From positions 1 to 64,000 of the forward strand of contig JAFUPA010000004.1 in the NCBI GenBank assembly GCA_017481575.1: a stretch of DNA of 64,000 nt, written 5' to 3'. This DNA comes from Clostridia bacterium (GTDB lineage: Bacteria > Bacillota > Clostridia > Oscillospirales > Acutalibacteraceae). Made by a program: the position numbers and the translations under genes. Shown here piece by piece: positions 44,198 through 51,707 of the stretch (positions are counted from its first letter, which is position 1; each line of letters begins with the position of its first letter). The notes beneath the pieces were generated by a model. It had not been told where the DNA came from and did not search any database. It saw only the letters and a program-made list of their open reading frames with translations.

Positions 44198-45298
44198 ATG
44201 GCATTTACAGCTAAAGACGTACAGGCTCTTCGTGAGAAGACAGGCGTTGGTATGATGGATTGTAAGAAGGCTCTTGTTGAAACAGATGGCGATATCGACA
44301 AGGCTATTGATATTCTTAGAGAAAAGGGTCTTGCTTCTGCTGCTAAGAAGGCAAGCCGTGTTGCTGCTGAAGGCGTTGTTGCAGCATACAACGATGCTAA
44401 TGCAGGTGCTCTTGTTGAAATTAACTGTGAAACAGACTTCGTTGCAAAGGGTGCTCCTTTCGTAGAACTTGCTGCTAAGGTTGTTAAGACTGTTGTTGCT
44501 GCAAAGCCTGCTGATGTTGAGGCTCTCCTTGCTACAAAGGCAGTTGATTCAGACAAGACAGTTGAAGAAGAGGTTCAGGAGGTATTCCTTGCTCTTCGTG
44601 AAAACATGAAGGTTCGCAGATTTGCTCTTGTTGAAGGACACACTGTATCATACATCCATGCAGGCGGTTCAGTTGGTGTTCTTGCTGCATTTGACGTTGA
44701 CGATGCAACAGCAGCTAACGACGAGTTCGTTGCAATGGGTAAAAACGTAGCAATGCAGATTGCTGCTATGAGCCCCGAATATTTAGGTAAGGCTGACATT
44801 TCAGCTGAAGAGCTTGCAAAGATGCAGTCAATCACAGTTGACAGCGCTCTCAATAAGCCCGAATCACTTCCCGTACCCATCCTCAACAGCCTCATTGATG
44901 AAGCAATCAATGACAAGAAGTGGAGCGATGAGGACGCAGAAATCTACAAGGGTCTTGATCAGAAGCAGAGAAAGAATTTCCCGAACTTCATTTCAAAGGA
45001 AGCAATGGCTACTCTTGCAGAAATCGCAGTTTCACGCAAGGCTGAAATTGCTGAAAACAAGATCTTCTCCGGTCTTGTTCAGGGTCGTCTTTCAAAGCAG
45101 ATCAAGGAAGTTTGTCTCCTTGAGCAGGCTTTTGTTCGTTCAGACCTCTTCGAAGGTGATGTTAACGGCTATATCAACTCAGTTGCTAAGGCTATCGGCG
45201 CAGACATCAAGCTTAAGAGCTTTGTTCGTTTTGCAAAGGGCGAAGGCATTGAGAAGAAGGTTGACGACTTCGCAGCAGAAATTGCTAGCATGATGTAA
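44198..45298 (+). CDS. tsf: Elongation factor Ts
   Basis: Exchanges GDP for GTP on EF-Tu. The N-terminal UBA-like domain (VQALREKTGVGMMDCKKAL) and the ETDFVAKG core motif (~78) are clear, and the C-terminal GRLSKQIKEVCLLEQAFVRS matches. At 366 residues it is about 60 longer than most bacterial EF-Ts; the extra part is at ~215-285, a helical segment between the two core halves (around ALNKPESLPVPILN and KGLDQKQRKNFPNF). GGAGGAAAT site before ATG 44198. Confidence 0.95.
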   Translation: MAFTAKDVQALREKTGVGMMDCKKALVETDGDIDKAIDILREKGLASAAKKASRVAAEGVVAAYNDANAGALVEINCETDFVAKGAPFVELAAKVVKTVVAAKPADVEALLATKAVDSDKTVEEEVQEVFLALRENMKVRRFALVEGHTVSYIHAGGSVGVLAAFDVDDATAANDEFVAMGKNVAMQIAAMSPEYLGKADISAEELAKMQSITVDSALNKPESLPVPILNSLIDEAINDKKWSDEDAEIYKGLDQKQRKNFPNFISKEAMATLAEIAVSRKAEIAENKIFSGLVQGRLSKQIKEVCLLEQAFVRSDLFEGDVNGYINSVAKAIGADIKLKSFVRFAKGEGIEKKVDDFAAEIASMM

Positions 45299-45319
45299 TC
45301 AACCGCAAGGTAAAAATAT

Positions 45320-45352
45320 AGAGCTAATCCGTAAGGGTTGGCTCTTTTTTTA
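45320..45352. terminator. Terminator after tsf
   Basis: The 8-bp stem AGAGCTAA/TTGGCTCT is followed by T7. Confidence 0.85.
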
Positions 45353-45568
45353 TGGATATCTTTTTGTTTCGTCAGTTTCGCCTAATATATAATCAACACT
45401 TGTGTTATAAAATCTTGCAAGGGCAATAAGAATATCAGACGGAGTATCACGATAACCTTGCTCATATCGGTAATACTGCGGTTGGGGCATACCTAAAACA
45501 TTTGCGATTTCCCTTTGGGTTAAGTCGTGGTCTTCCCTAAGCTCACGTATTCGCTTATAGTAAGCCAT
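45350..45568 (-). CDS. XRE-family repressor of the LRR surface-protein module
   Basis: A 72-residue helix-turn-helix protein: LREDHDLTQREIANVLGMPQPQYYRYEQG is a Cro/CI-type HTH (about residues 9-37), followed by an IALARFYNTSVDYILGETD helix. It is divergent from the surface-protein gene at 45680; two copies of a palindrome ATAACC-ATTT-GGTTAT lie between them, so it very likely represses both. The start at 45568 has the GGAGG site; a TTG start five codons upstream falls inside that site. Confidence 0.87.
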   Translation of the reverse strand: MAYYKRIRELREDHDLTQREIANVLGMPQPQYYRYEQGYRDTPSDILIALARFYNTSVDYILGETDETKRYP

Positions 45569-45582
45569 AAAAAATTCCTCCA

Positions 45583-45598
45583 ATAACCATTTGGTTAT
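45583..45598. promoter_or_regulatory. XRE operator 1 (ATAACC-N4-GGTTAT)
   Basis: A 16-bp palindrome just upstream of the -35 hexamer of the surface-protein promoter and next to the XRE start codon. Same sequence as the second site 54 bp away. Confidence 0.75.
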
Positions 45599-45599
45599 C

Positions 45600-45628
45600 T
45601 TGACAATACAATAATAGAGTGCTAAAAT
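45600..45628 (+). promoter_or_regulatory. Promoter of the LRR surface-protein gene
   Basis: TTGACA (45600-45605), 17-bp spacer, TAAAAT (45623-45628), bracketed by the two operators. Confidence 0.75.
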
Positions 45629-45636
45629 TATTGTGT

Positions 45637-45654
45637 GATAACCATTTGGTTATC
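45637..45654. promoter_or_regulatory. XRE operator 2 (GATAACC-N4-GGTTATC)
   Basis: An 18-bp palindrome just after the -10 hexamer, over the predicted transcription start of the surface-protein gene, as expected for a repressor site. Confidence 0.75.
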
Positions 45655-45679
45655 AAAAACTTTTTTGGAGGTTATGTAG

Positions 45680-47815
45680 ATGAATAAAATTTTAAGAAAA
45701 ATTTTAGCATCATTGCTGACGGTTGTGATTATCATCACTGCCGCACCCTTAAGCGGATTTGTAGGACTGGAATTGCCCGATTTCGGTGCAATCTTCTCAA
45801 CCAAAGCCGAGGCGGCTGCATACAGCGGCACCTGTGGTGAAAATCTTACCTGGACTCTTGATACATCAACGGGTGCGTTGGTTATCTCCGGTGTCGGAAA
45901 TATGCTCTATGACTACCAATGGAGTTCATATAAAGATAAGGTTGTTAGTGTTATTATAAAAGAAGGTGTGACAAGCATAGGGACTGATGCATTCTACGAT
46001 TACGATAGTATTACTAATGTTTCGATATCAGATAGCGTTACAGATATTTTTGAAAACGCCTTTATGGATTGTGATAGTTTACAAAGTGTTCAAATGGGTA
46101 ATGGTGTAATCTACATACATATAGGTGCTTTTAATTCATGTGATAGTTTGACTGAAGTCAATTTCAATAATAAATTAAAGACTATTGGTCAATATGCTTT
46201 TACAGATTGCACAAGTTTAGAGAAAGTTTACATTACTGAAAACGTATCTAAAATTGGTTACAATGCCTTTTCTGGATGTGAAAGTCTAAAAAGCATTGAT
46301 GTCAATGAAGCAAATCAATATTACTCTAGTGACGCATCAGGTGTTCTTTTTAATAAGGGGAAAACACTATTGATTCAGTATCCGGCAGGTAATTTGAGAA
46401 CACATTATAGTATTCCAATTGGTGTAGAAGAAATAAGAGCGTTTTCAATAATAGCACCCAACTTAATAAGTGTGACTATTCCAAGTAGTTTGGCTTATGT
46501 GTATGACTATGGATTTTTTGAAAGTGCAAATCTTACGGACGTATATTTTTTGGGAAGTTTCAAAGAATGGGAAAATATCGAAATTTCTGAAAGTGGTAAC
46601 GAATCTCTACTTAATGCAGCAATTCATTTTAAGGGCATCTATAATCTCGGTGAAGAAACATACTGCTTTGATAATTTTAGTGACGCTGATTCTGATGGTC
46701 ACTGTTTTGGTATGTCAATTACCAGTTCCGGCTATTATTTCAGTGAATTAAATGTTTCTGGTATTGATATAAATGATAGCAGCGAATTATACACTGTATC
46801 AAAAACATCTACGGTCAAAAAGCCGATATGCTACTATCATTCTAAACAAGGTTCATATTCTTTGAAATCTACCGTAGCAGGAGGAACCTATTATAAATAT
46901 AGATATTATGATATAGAATCTGACTGGGAAGAAGTTGTTGATTATGTAGAAAACCATAATTATGACAATACTGGTGCATTGCAAATAGGATTTAGAAAGG
47001 GTAAAGGCGGTCATGCAATTAACTTCTTGCGTTATGAAAAAGTTAATGGACAGGATAGGATTTATGCTTATGATAACAATTTCCCCGATGTTGAAACATA
47101 TTTCTGCAAAGAAGCAGACGGAAAGATTTATCAGAAGCCGTATTCAACTTTCAGTGGTGCAATCGACTGCATTGCTTTAAGAGATATATTAACCTATTAT
47201 AGTGAGGTTAAAGATTTTGATGATTCCCGTGTGATTTACGCACAAGAATATATGGTTAAAATAGAAGATATACCAGCATATCCTATGGATTTAGGTCTTT
47301 TATCTGCAGAATATATTATGTATGAGATACCCGAGGGTGTTACTAAAATCAAGATAATTCCTCTGACGGATAATGCAACTTTTGAGTACATGGGAAAGAC
47401 ATACCAATTCGGAAATGTTACAGAAAGTGTTTATGGCTTGTTAACTTTGTCAAACGCTGAAGAAGGGACAACTGGCAGTATTGATTTTACAATAGTTTTA
47501 GAATCTGGCAAAGTGAATTCCGTTTCAATCGACAACATTGAAATGAATTACAAGGACAGCACAGCAATCACTCCGACAATCGACATTGATGAGGGCGTGG
47601 AATATACTGTTACATATTCTTCTTCCGACAATTCTGTCGCACAGGTTGACGAAAATGGTAATACCTATGCCTCGGGCAAGGGCGAAGCAACAATTACCTG
47701 CACCGTAACTGACGAATACGGTAACACAGTAACCGACACTTGCGACATTGAGGTTAAATACACTTGGTGGCAATGGATTATTGTTATCGTCCTCTTCGGT
47801 TGGATTTGGTATTGA
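45680..47815 (+). CDS. Secreted LRR protein with papain-like Cys/His/Asp region and LFGWIWY tail
   Basis: A 711-residue exported protein. A signal peptide of ~45 residues ends near KAEAAAYS. Residues ~50-310 are BspA-type leucine-rich repeats (for example IKEGVTSIGTDAFYDYDSI). Residues ~330-500 contain GHCFGMS (Cys342), GGHAINF (His445) and YDNNFP (Asp465/Asn466), in the order and setting of a papain-like cysteine peptidase triad. A Big2-type domain follows (~610-690), then the tail QWIIVIVLFGWIWY. The middle is more AT-rich than the ends. RBS GGAGG. Divergent from its XRE regulator. Enzymatic activity is inference. Confidence 0.8.
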   Translation: MNKILRKILASLLTVVIIITAAPLSGFVGLELPDFGAIFSTKAEAAAYSGTCGENLTWTLDTSTGALVISGVGNMLYDYQWSSYKDKVVSVIIKEGVTSIGTDAFYDYDSITNVSISDSVTDIFENAFMDCDSLQSVQMGNGVIYIHIGAFNSCDSLTEVNFNNKLKTIGQYAFTDCTSLEKVYITENVSKIGYNAFSGCESLKSIDVNEANQYYSSDASGVLFNKGKTLLIQYPAGNLRTHYSIPIGVEEIRAFSIIAPNLISVTIPSSLAYVYDYGFFESANLTDVYFLGSFKEWENIEISESGNESLLNAAIHFKGIYNLGEETYCFDNFSDADSDGHCFGMSITSSGYYFSELNVSGIDINDSSELYTVSKTSTVKKPICYYHSKQGSYSLKSTVAGGTYYKYRYYDIESDWEEVVDYVENHNYDNTGALQIGFRKGKGGHAINFLRYEKVNGQDRIYAYDNNFPDVETYFCKEADGKIYQKPYSTFSGAIDCIALRDILTYYSEVKDFDDSRVIYAQEYMVKIEDIPAYPMDLGLLSAEYIMYEIPEGVTKIKIIPLTDNATFEYMGKTYQFGNVTESVYGLLTLSNAEEGTTGSIDFTIVLESGKVNSVSIDNIEMNYKDSTAITPTIDIDEGVEYTVTYSSSDNSVAQVDENGNTYASGKGEATITCTVTDEYGNTVTDTCDIEVKYTWWQWIIVIVLFGWIWY

Positions 47816-47918
47816 TGAAACCAGAAGGACGGGCAACGTCTTACGAATTGGATAAAACCTTATCGACAAATGGGGGTTTATCGGGAACTCAATTTAGATA
47901 AAACTTGCCGTGTGCGTT

Positions 47919-48063
47919 GCCTCCCTTGCCCTAAAGGGAGGGGGACCACGAAGTGGTGGAGGGATATTATAAAGAATAGATTACGTTTACATTATAGGTC
48001 TGCGACGCAGAATATCCTCCCGTCACGGCTACGCCGTGCCACCCTCCTTTAGGCAAGGAGGGC
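47919..48063. repeat. Palindromic intergenic repeat, family A, copy 3
   Basis: A 145-bp copy nearly identical to 11650-11795. It lies between the surface-protein gene and the terminator at 48159, where the related module at 54.8 kb has no insertion at that point. Confidence 0.85.
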
Positions 48064-48158
48064 TGTGTTACTGCTAAATTGTAATTATCCCGACAAATAA
48101 AATTTGTGCAATATTTTTAGGGAGACGAAAAAACAGAGGAAAGTTGATATAATAAATC

Positions 48159-48186
48159 AAGGCTGGCAGATTACTCTGTCAGCCTT
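48159..48186. terminator. Terminator between LRR protein gene and XRE gene
   Basis: The 12-bp stem AAGGCTGGCAGA/TCTGTCAGCCTT has one G-U. Its flank (GATATAAYAAATCAAGGCTGGC) matches the terminator of the third surface module at 56729. Confidence 0.75.
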
Positions 48187-48192
48187 AATTGT

Positions 48193-48405
48193 TTATTTAT
48201 TCACTTCGGGGTTTTCTGTCCGACATAAGATGTAATCAATGCTTACATTATAAAAATCGGCAAGTATCATCAGTGTCTCGGTAGGGGGTATGCGTTCTCC
48301 GCTTTCAAATTTTGAAATGAGTGCTTGCTCAATTCCCGTTTGCATCTGCAATGCTATTTGTGTCAGTCCCTTGCTTTTTCTTAATTCCTTTAATCTGTTC
48401 TCCAT
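48193..48405 (-). CDS. XRE-family regulator (second), target gene missing
   Basis: A 70-residue Cro/CI-type protein: LRKSKGLTQIALQMQTGIEQALISKFESG (HTH, about 7-35) and ILADFYNVSIDYILCRTE. It is related to the 45350 regulator in size and C-terminal pattern. Its start is followed upstream by two palindromes ATGACA-N3-TGTCAT around a consensus divergent promoter, but no surface-protein gene follows that promoter. RBS AGGGTGATT. Confidence 0.85.
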   Translation of the reverse strand: MENRLKELRKSKGLTQIALQMQTGIEQALISKFESGERIPPTETLMILADFYNVSIDYILCRTENPEVNK

Positions 48406-48416
48406 ATAATCACCCT

Positions 48417-48431
48417 ATGACATTGTGTCAT
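48417..48431. promoter_or_regulatory. XRE operator (ATGACA-TTG-TGTCAT)
   Basis: A 15-bp palindrome upstream of the XRE start; the same arms recur at 48450. Confidence 0.75.
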
Positions 48432-48440
48432 ATTTTAGTA

Positions 48441-48469
48441 TTGACAAATATGACATATTGTCATATAAT
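48441..48469 (+). promoter_or_regulatory. Consensus promoter with operator between -35 and -10
   Basis: TTGACA (48441-48446), 17-bp spacer, TATAAT (48464-48469). A perfect palindrome ATGACA-TAT-TGTCAT (48450-48464) fills the spacer. Points away from the XRE gene. Confidence 0.8.
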
Positions 48470-48475
48470 GTGTTT

Positions 48476-48540
48476 GGGAAAGATAAAATATACAAAACGT
48501 GAAATCCGCCATTCTGTTTTTAGAATGACGGATTTTGCAA
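48476..48540 (+). ncRNA. Short transcript from the XRE-controlled promoter (small RNA or relic)
   Basis: From the promoter start (~48476) only ~65 bases run to a 14-bp stem with one mismatch (48502-48515 with 48522-48535) followed by TTTTGC. There is no reading frame with a ribosome site. Either a small RNA or the remains of a deleted surface-protein gene. Confidence 0.35.
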
Positions 48541-48573
48541 ATTATAATTGGTTGATATGATTTCACCCAAAAA

Positions 48574-48600
48574 GAAAAACCGTGAGGATTTCCTCACGGT
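48574..48600 (-). terminator. Terminator of rplU-prp-rpmA
   Basis: The perfect 10-bp stem ACCGTGAGGA/TCCTCACGGT is followed by T5 on the minus strand. Confidence 0.9.
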
Positions 48601-48617
48601 CTCTTTTTTAATAAAGA

Positions 48618-48902
48618 TTACTGCTCAACGGGATATACGCTGACCTTTTTGCGGTCCTTACCCATACGCTCGTACTTAACTGTACCGTCAATAAGAGCGA
48701 AGAGAGAATCGTCCTTGCCTCTGCCAACGTTGTTGCCCGGATGGATGTGTGTTCCACGCTGCTTGTAAAGGATGTTGCCTGCAAGAACAAACTGTCCGTC
48801 AGCACGCTTTGCACCAAGTCTCTTTGACTCAGAGTCACGGCCGTTACGTGTAGAACCCATACCTTTCTTATGAGCGAAAAGCTGAATGTTTAACTTAAGC
48901 AT
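48618..48902 (-). CDS. rpmA: 50S ribosomal protein L27 (with cleavable N-terminal extension)
   Basis: A 94-residue L27. [21 protein letters not shown] shows the Firmicutes-type extension ending in LQLF-like NIQLF before the mature AHKKG; Prp removes it so that the mature N-terminus can reach the peptidyl-transfer centre. The rest ([28 protein letters not shown]) is standard. The Prp gene is 16 bp upstream in the same operon. Confidence 0.97.
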   Translation of the reverse strand: MLKLNIQLFAHKKGMGSTRNGRDSESKRLGAKRADGQFVLAGNILYKQRGTHIHPGNNVGRGKDDSLFALIDGTVKYERMGKDRKKVSVYPVEQ

Positions 48903-48918
48903 TTTGACACCTCCGTAG

Positions 48919-49221
48919 TTAAATAACTTTAATGTTGTCGGGATAATCCCCAGCCAGACTTTCTAAATGAAGTCTCAGGCCTTCAAGAATTTGCTGCGCT
49001 TCGGATAATTTTGACTGTATCTGAACACTCATAAAACCGTCTGACACATCAATATCTGCTTTTGCTTTTACGATTTCGGTCAGCGTGTTGGCTGCCATAT
49101 AAGCCGCCGACGAAACAAAGGCACATATAATGTCCTGTCCCGCTTCTGCCGAGCCCGAATGTCCGCTTATTTCATAGCCGCAGATTTTGTTATCCGTAGT
49201 GAAAAATCTTGCTTTAATCAT
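48919..49221 (-). CDS. prp: Ribosomal processing cysteine protease Prp
   Basis: A 100-residue protease with the catalytic pair in [20 protein letters not shown] (His ~21, Cys ~33). It cleaves the N-terminal extension of L27. It lies between rplU and rpmA, the conserved Firmicutes order, 5 bp after rplU. Confidence 0.94.
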   Translation of the reverse strand: MIKARFFTTDNKICGYEISGHSGSAEAGQDIICAFVSSAAYMAANTLTEIVKAKADIDVSDGFMSVQIQSKLSEAQQILEGLRLHLESLAGDYPDNIKVI

Positions 49222-49226
49222 AGCAA

Positions 49227-49538
49227 TTATGCGTTGATTGCAGAAATTTCAACCTTAGTGTAGGGCTGTCTGTGACCCTTCTTGCGCTTCTCGTTCTTCT
49301 TCGGCTTGTAAGTAAATACTGTTACTTTCTTAGCCTTACCATTCTTGATAGCCTTTGCTGTTACTGTTGCGCCGTCAACATAAGGAGCGCCTACAACAAT
49401 GCCATCTTCCTTACCAACAGCTACTACCTTGTCAAAAACAACTTCGCTGTCAGCCTCAACGTCAAGCTTCTCGATGAAGAGAGTATCTCCTGCTTCAACC
49501 TTGTACTGCTTGCCGCCTGTAACGATGATTGCGTACAT
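49227..49538 (-). CDS. rplU: 50S ribosomal protein L21
   Basis: A 103-residue L21: [18 protein letters not shown] at the start and [19 protein letters not shown] ending ([20 protein letters not shown]). First gene of the rplU-prp-rpmA operon. The GGAAGG site precedes ATG, preceded by a structured leader. Confidence 0.97.
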   Translation of the reverse strand: MYAIIVTGGKQYKVEAGDTLFIEKLDVEADSEVVFDKVVAVGKEDGIVVGAPYVDGATVTAKAIKNGKAKKVTVFTYKPKKNEKRKKGHRQPYTKVEISAINA

Positions 49539-49561
49539 TCTAACTAACCTTCCTTTATTAT

Positions 49562-49614
49562 GGACTCGCTACCTGGGGCGGATAAAATCACTTATGTCAC
49601 AAATGTGACGCCCG
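49562..49614 (-). promoter_or_regulatory. L21 leader RNA element
   Basis: Between the promoter and rplU the minus strand has GGGCGTCACATTTGTGACA, then GCCCCAGGTAGCGAGTCC. A CAGGTAGCGAG-type block and a preceding GTCAC hairpin are what I recall of the ribosomal protein L21 leader motif of Firmicutes. Recognition is from memory and should be tested with the covariance model. Confidence 0.55.
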
Positions 49615-49632
49615 TAATATGCGGTATTTCGA

Positions 49633-49661
49633 ATTATAACACAACAGTCAACCTTTGTCAA
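49633..49661 (-). promoter_or_regulatory. Consensus promoter of rplU-prp-rpmA
   Basis: On the minus strand: TTGACA (49656-49661), 17-bp spacer, TATAAT (49633-49638). Confidence 0.85.
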
Positions 49662-49669
49662 CAATTATT

Positions 49670-49900
49670 TTAATTATCTGTTTTATCCGTTGCATCTGTG
49701 TCGATGTAACCGTTATCCTCGTCCATCACAAATGCAAGCACTATGTAAAGAACAACAAACGGGAAGCCTGTTGTGCAGATTGCAAGCAAAGCGTAAACAA
49801 CTCTTACGATTGTAGGGTCGAGGTTGAAATAGTTTGCAACACCTGCGCAAACTCCGCACAATTTCTTGTCAGTTGAACTTCTGTAAAGCTTCTTTTTCAT
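49670..49900 (-). CDS. PspC domain membrane protein
   Basis: A 76-residue protein with the PspC pattern [19 protein letters not shown] and one strong membrane helix (~30-55), then an acidic tail. PspC proteins take part in membrane-stress responses. I use the second ATG, 8 bases after AAGGAG; the first is only 2 bases away. Last gene of the operon that starts with the two M16 proteins. Confidence 0.85.
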   Translation of the reverse strand: MKKKLYRSSTDKKLCGVCAGVANYFNLDPTIVRVVYALLAICTTGFPFVVLYIVLAFVMDEDNGYIDTDATDKTDN

Positions 49901-49905
49901 TTTCA

Positions 49906-50760
49906 TTACTCCTTTGAGTTTTGTATTTTTGTTGCAGTAACCGTGTTCTGCATAAGCGTTGCTATCGTCATCGGGCCAACTCCGCCGGGGACGGGTGTGA
50001 TGTAGCTTGCCTTTTCCTTGCAGGCTTCAAAGTCAACGTCACCGCAAAGCTTGCCGTCTTCCATTCTGTTGATGCCGACATCGATTATAACCGCACCGTC
50101 CTTGACCATATCGGCAGTTACAAAATTCGGTCTGCCGACTGCGGCAACAATAACATCTGCACCCGACACAATTTCCTTAAGATTTTGTGTGCGTGAATGG
50201 CAGATTGTAACGGTTGCGTTTTCTTTGAGCATAAGCATCGCCATCGGCTTGCCTACGATATTGCTTCTGCCGATTACAACGCAGTTTTTACCGTCAAGGC
50301 TGATGTTTTCGTAACGGAGCATTTCCATAATTCCTGCAGGGGTGCAGGGGAGAAAATTGAAGTCACCAATCATAATATGACCTACGTTTTCGGGGTGGAA
50401 AGCATCAACGTCCTTTTCAGGTTTAATAAGATTGAGAACTGCCTTTTCGTCAAGGTGCTTCGGGAGAGGAAGCTGACAGAGGATACCGTTAACACTCTTG
50501 TCTGCGTTGAGCTTTTCAATAAGCTCAATGAGCTCCTCCTGCTTTGTCTCGGCAGGCAAAACGTATTCAAGTGAACGTATGCCGCAGAATTCGCAAGCCT
50601 TCTTTTTGTTGTTTACATATACTCTCGATGCAGGATCGTCACCTACAAGAATAACTGCAAGGCAGGCCTCGATGCCCTCGTCCTTAAGTGCCTTTATTTC
50701 GTCTGCAACACGGCATTTGACCGCTTGCGAAACATCTTTACCGCTTATAATTTTATACAT
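49906..50760 (-). CDS. folD: Methylenetetrahydrofolate dehydrogenase / cyclohydrolase
   Basis: A bifunctional one-carbon enzyme interconverting 5,10-methylene-, methenyl- and 10-formyl-THF. The 284-residue protein shows [19 protein letters not shown] (~40; catalytic Lys), [14 protein letters not shown] (~75) and [15 protein letters not shown] (~160, NADP site), then [15 protein letters not shown]. Start at 50760 with AGGAGG; it overlaps the lgt stop by 8 bp. Confidence 0.95.
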   Translation of the reverse strand: MYKIISGKDVSQAVKCRVADEIKALKDEGIEACLAVILVGDDPASRVYVNNKKKACEFCGIRSLEYVLPAETKQEELIELIEKLNADKSVNGILCQLPLPKHLDEKAVLNLIKPEKDVDAFHPENVGHIMIGDFNFLPCTPAGIMEMLRYENISLDGKNCVVIGRSNIVGKPMAMLMLKENATVTICHSRTQNLKEIVSGADVIVAAVGRPNFVTADMVKDGAVIIDVGINRMEDGKLCGDVDFEACKEKASYITPVPGGVGPMTIATLMQNTVTATKIQNSKE

Positions 50761-51697
50761 TCTTTTCAGCCTCCTGCTTTTTAAGCTCTTCTTCGAGGAA
50801 GTAATCAACACCGTCAATCGGTTTGGGATTTTTGGTGTATTTTACTGTCAACACAATCAAAAGAATGAGGCAAATGAGTGCAAGTGCGGCTGAAATAACC
50901 TGCGACACTCTGAACGGTGTGCCGGGAATGTAAAGGCTGTCTGTGCGAAGTCCCTCAACAACTGCACGCTCAATGCCGTACCAGAGTCCATAGCAAAGGA
51001 AAAGCTGACCGCTGAATTTGCGTGCTTTTTTACAGATTATGTAAAGCACGAAGAAGCCGAGAATACACCATATCGACTCGTAAAGGAATGTCGGGTGTAC
51101 TGCCTTGTTTGGGTCCATTGTGATGCCGTTTTCAGCAAATTCGTCCATGTGAGATGTTATGTATGTGGAGACCTTACTGCTCCACATTCCCCACGGCAGG
51201 TCGGTGTTTGTGCCGAATGCCTCCTGGTTGGCAAAGTTGCCCCAGCGTCCGATGCCCTGACCGATAAGTAGGCTCATACCTACCATATCAAGCAAATTCC
51301 AGAAGTTAAGCTTTCGCACCTTGCAGACAACGTAAGCCGCCGCAATACCGCCGATTATACCGCCGTAAATCGCCAGTCCGCCCTCCCAGATTGCAAAAAT
51401 GTCGAGAGGATTGTCCTTGTACATATCCCATTTGAATATACAATAATACAGTCTTGCACCAATGATTGCAAAAATTGTGCCGTAAATAAGCACATCGAGC
51501 ATCTTATCAAGGCTGATTTTCCATTTGTATGCCATTCTGCCGCCGAAAAGCACGGCAAGCAAAAAGCCGAACGCAATAATTGCACCGTACCAACGGATTG
51601 TGATTTCCTGCCCGAAGACAGTAAACTGTGCAAGGATTGACGAAACATTTATACTGCCGTCAAGTCCGTTAAAATATACCGCAACCGTATCGTTCAT
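50753..51697 (-). CDS. lgt: Prolipoprotein diacylglyceryl transferase
   Basis: Adds diacylglycerol to the lipobox cysteine of prolipoproteins (such as those at 10.5, 13.2 and 22 kb). The 314-residue membrane protein has the invariant IRWYGAIIAFGFLLA (~37), GGLAIYGGIIGG (~108) and the Lgt signature GQGIGRWGNFANQEAFG (~147), then HPTFLYES (~205). The TTGAGGTGAT site favours the ATG at 51697. Confidence 0.95.
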   Translation of the reverse strand: MNDTVAVYFNGLDGSINVSSILAQFTVFGQEITIRWYGAIIAFGFLLAVLFGGRMAYKWKISLDKMLDVLIYGTIFAIIGARLYYCIFKWDMYKDNPLDIFAIWEGGLAIYGGIIGGIAAAYVVCKVRKLNFWNLLDMVGMSLLIGQGIGRWGNFANQEAFGTNTDLPWGMWSSKVSTYITSHMDEFAENGITMDPNKAVHPTFLYESIWCILGFFVLYIICKKARKFSGQLFLCYGLWYGIERAVVEGLRTDSLYIPGTPFRVSQVISAALALICLILLIVLTVKYTKNPKPIDGVDYFLEEELKKQEAEKNV

Positions 51698-51707
51698 CGG
51701 TATCACC

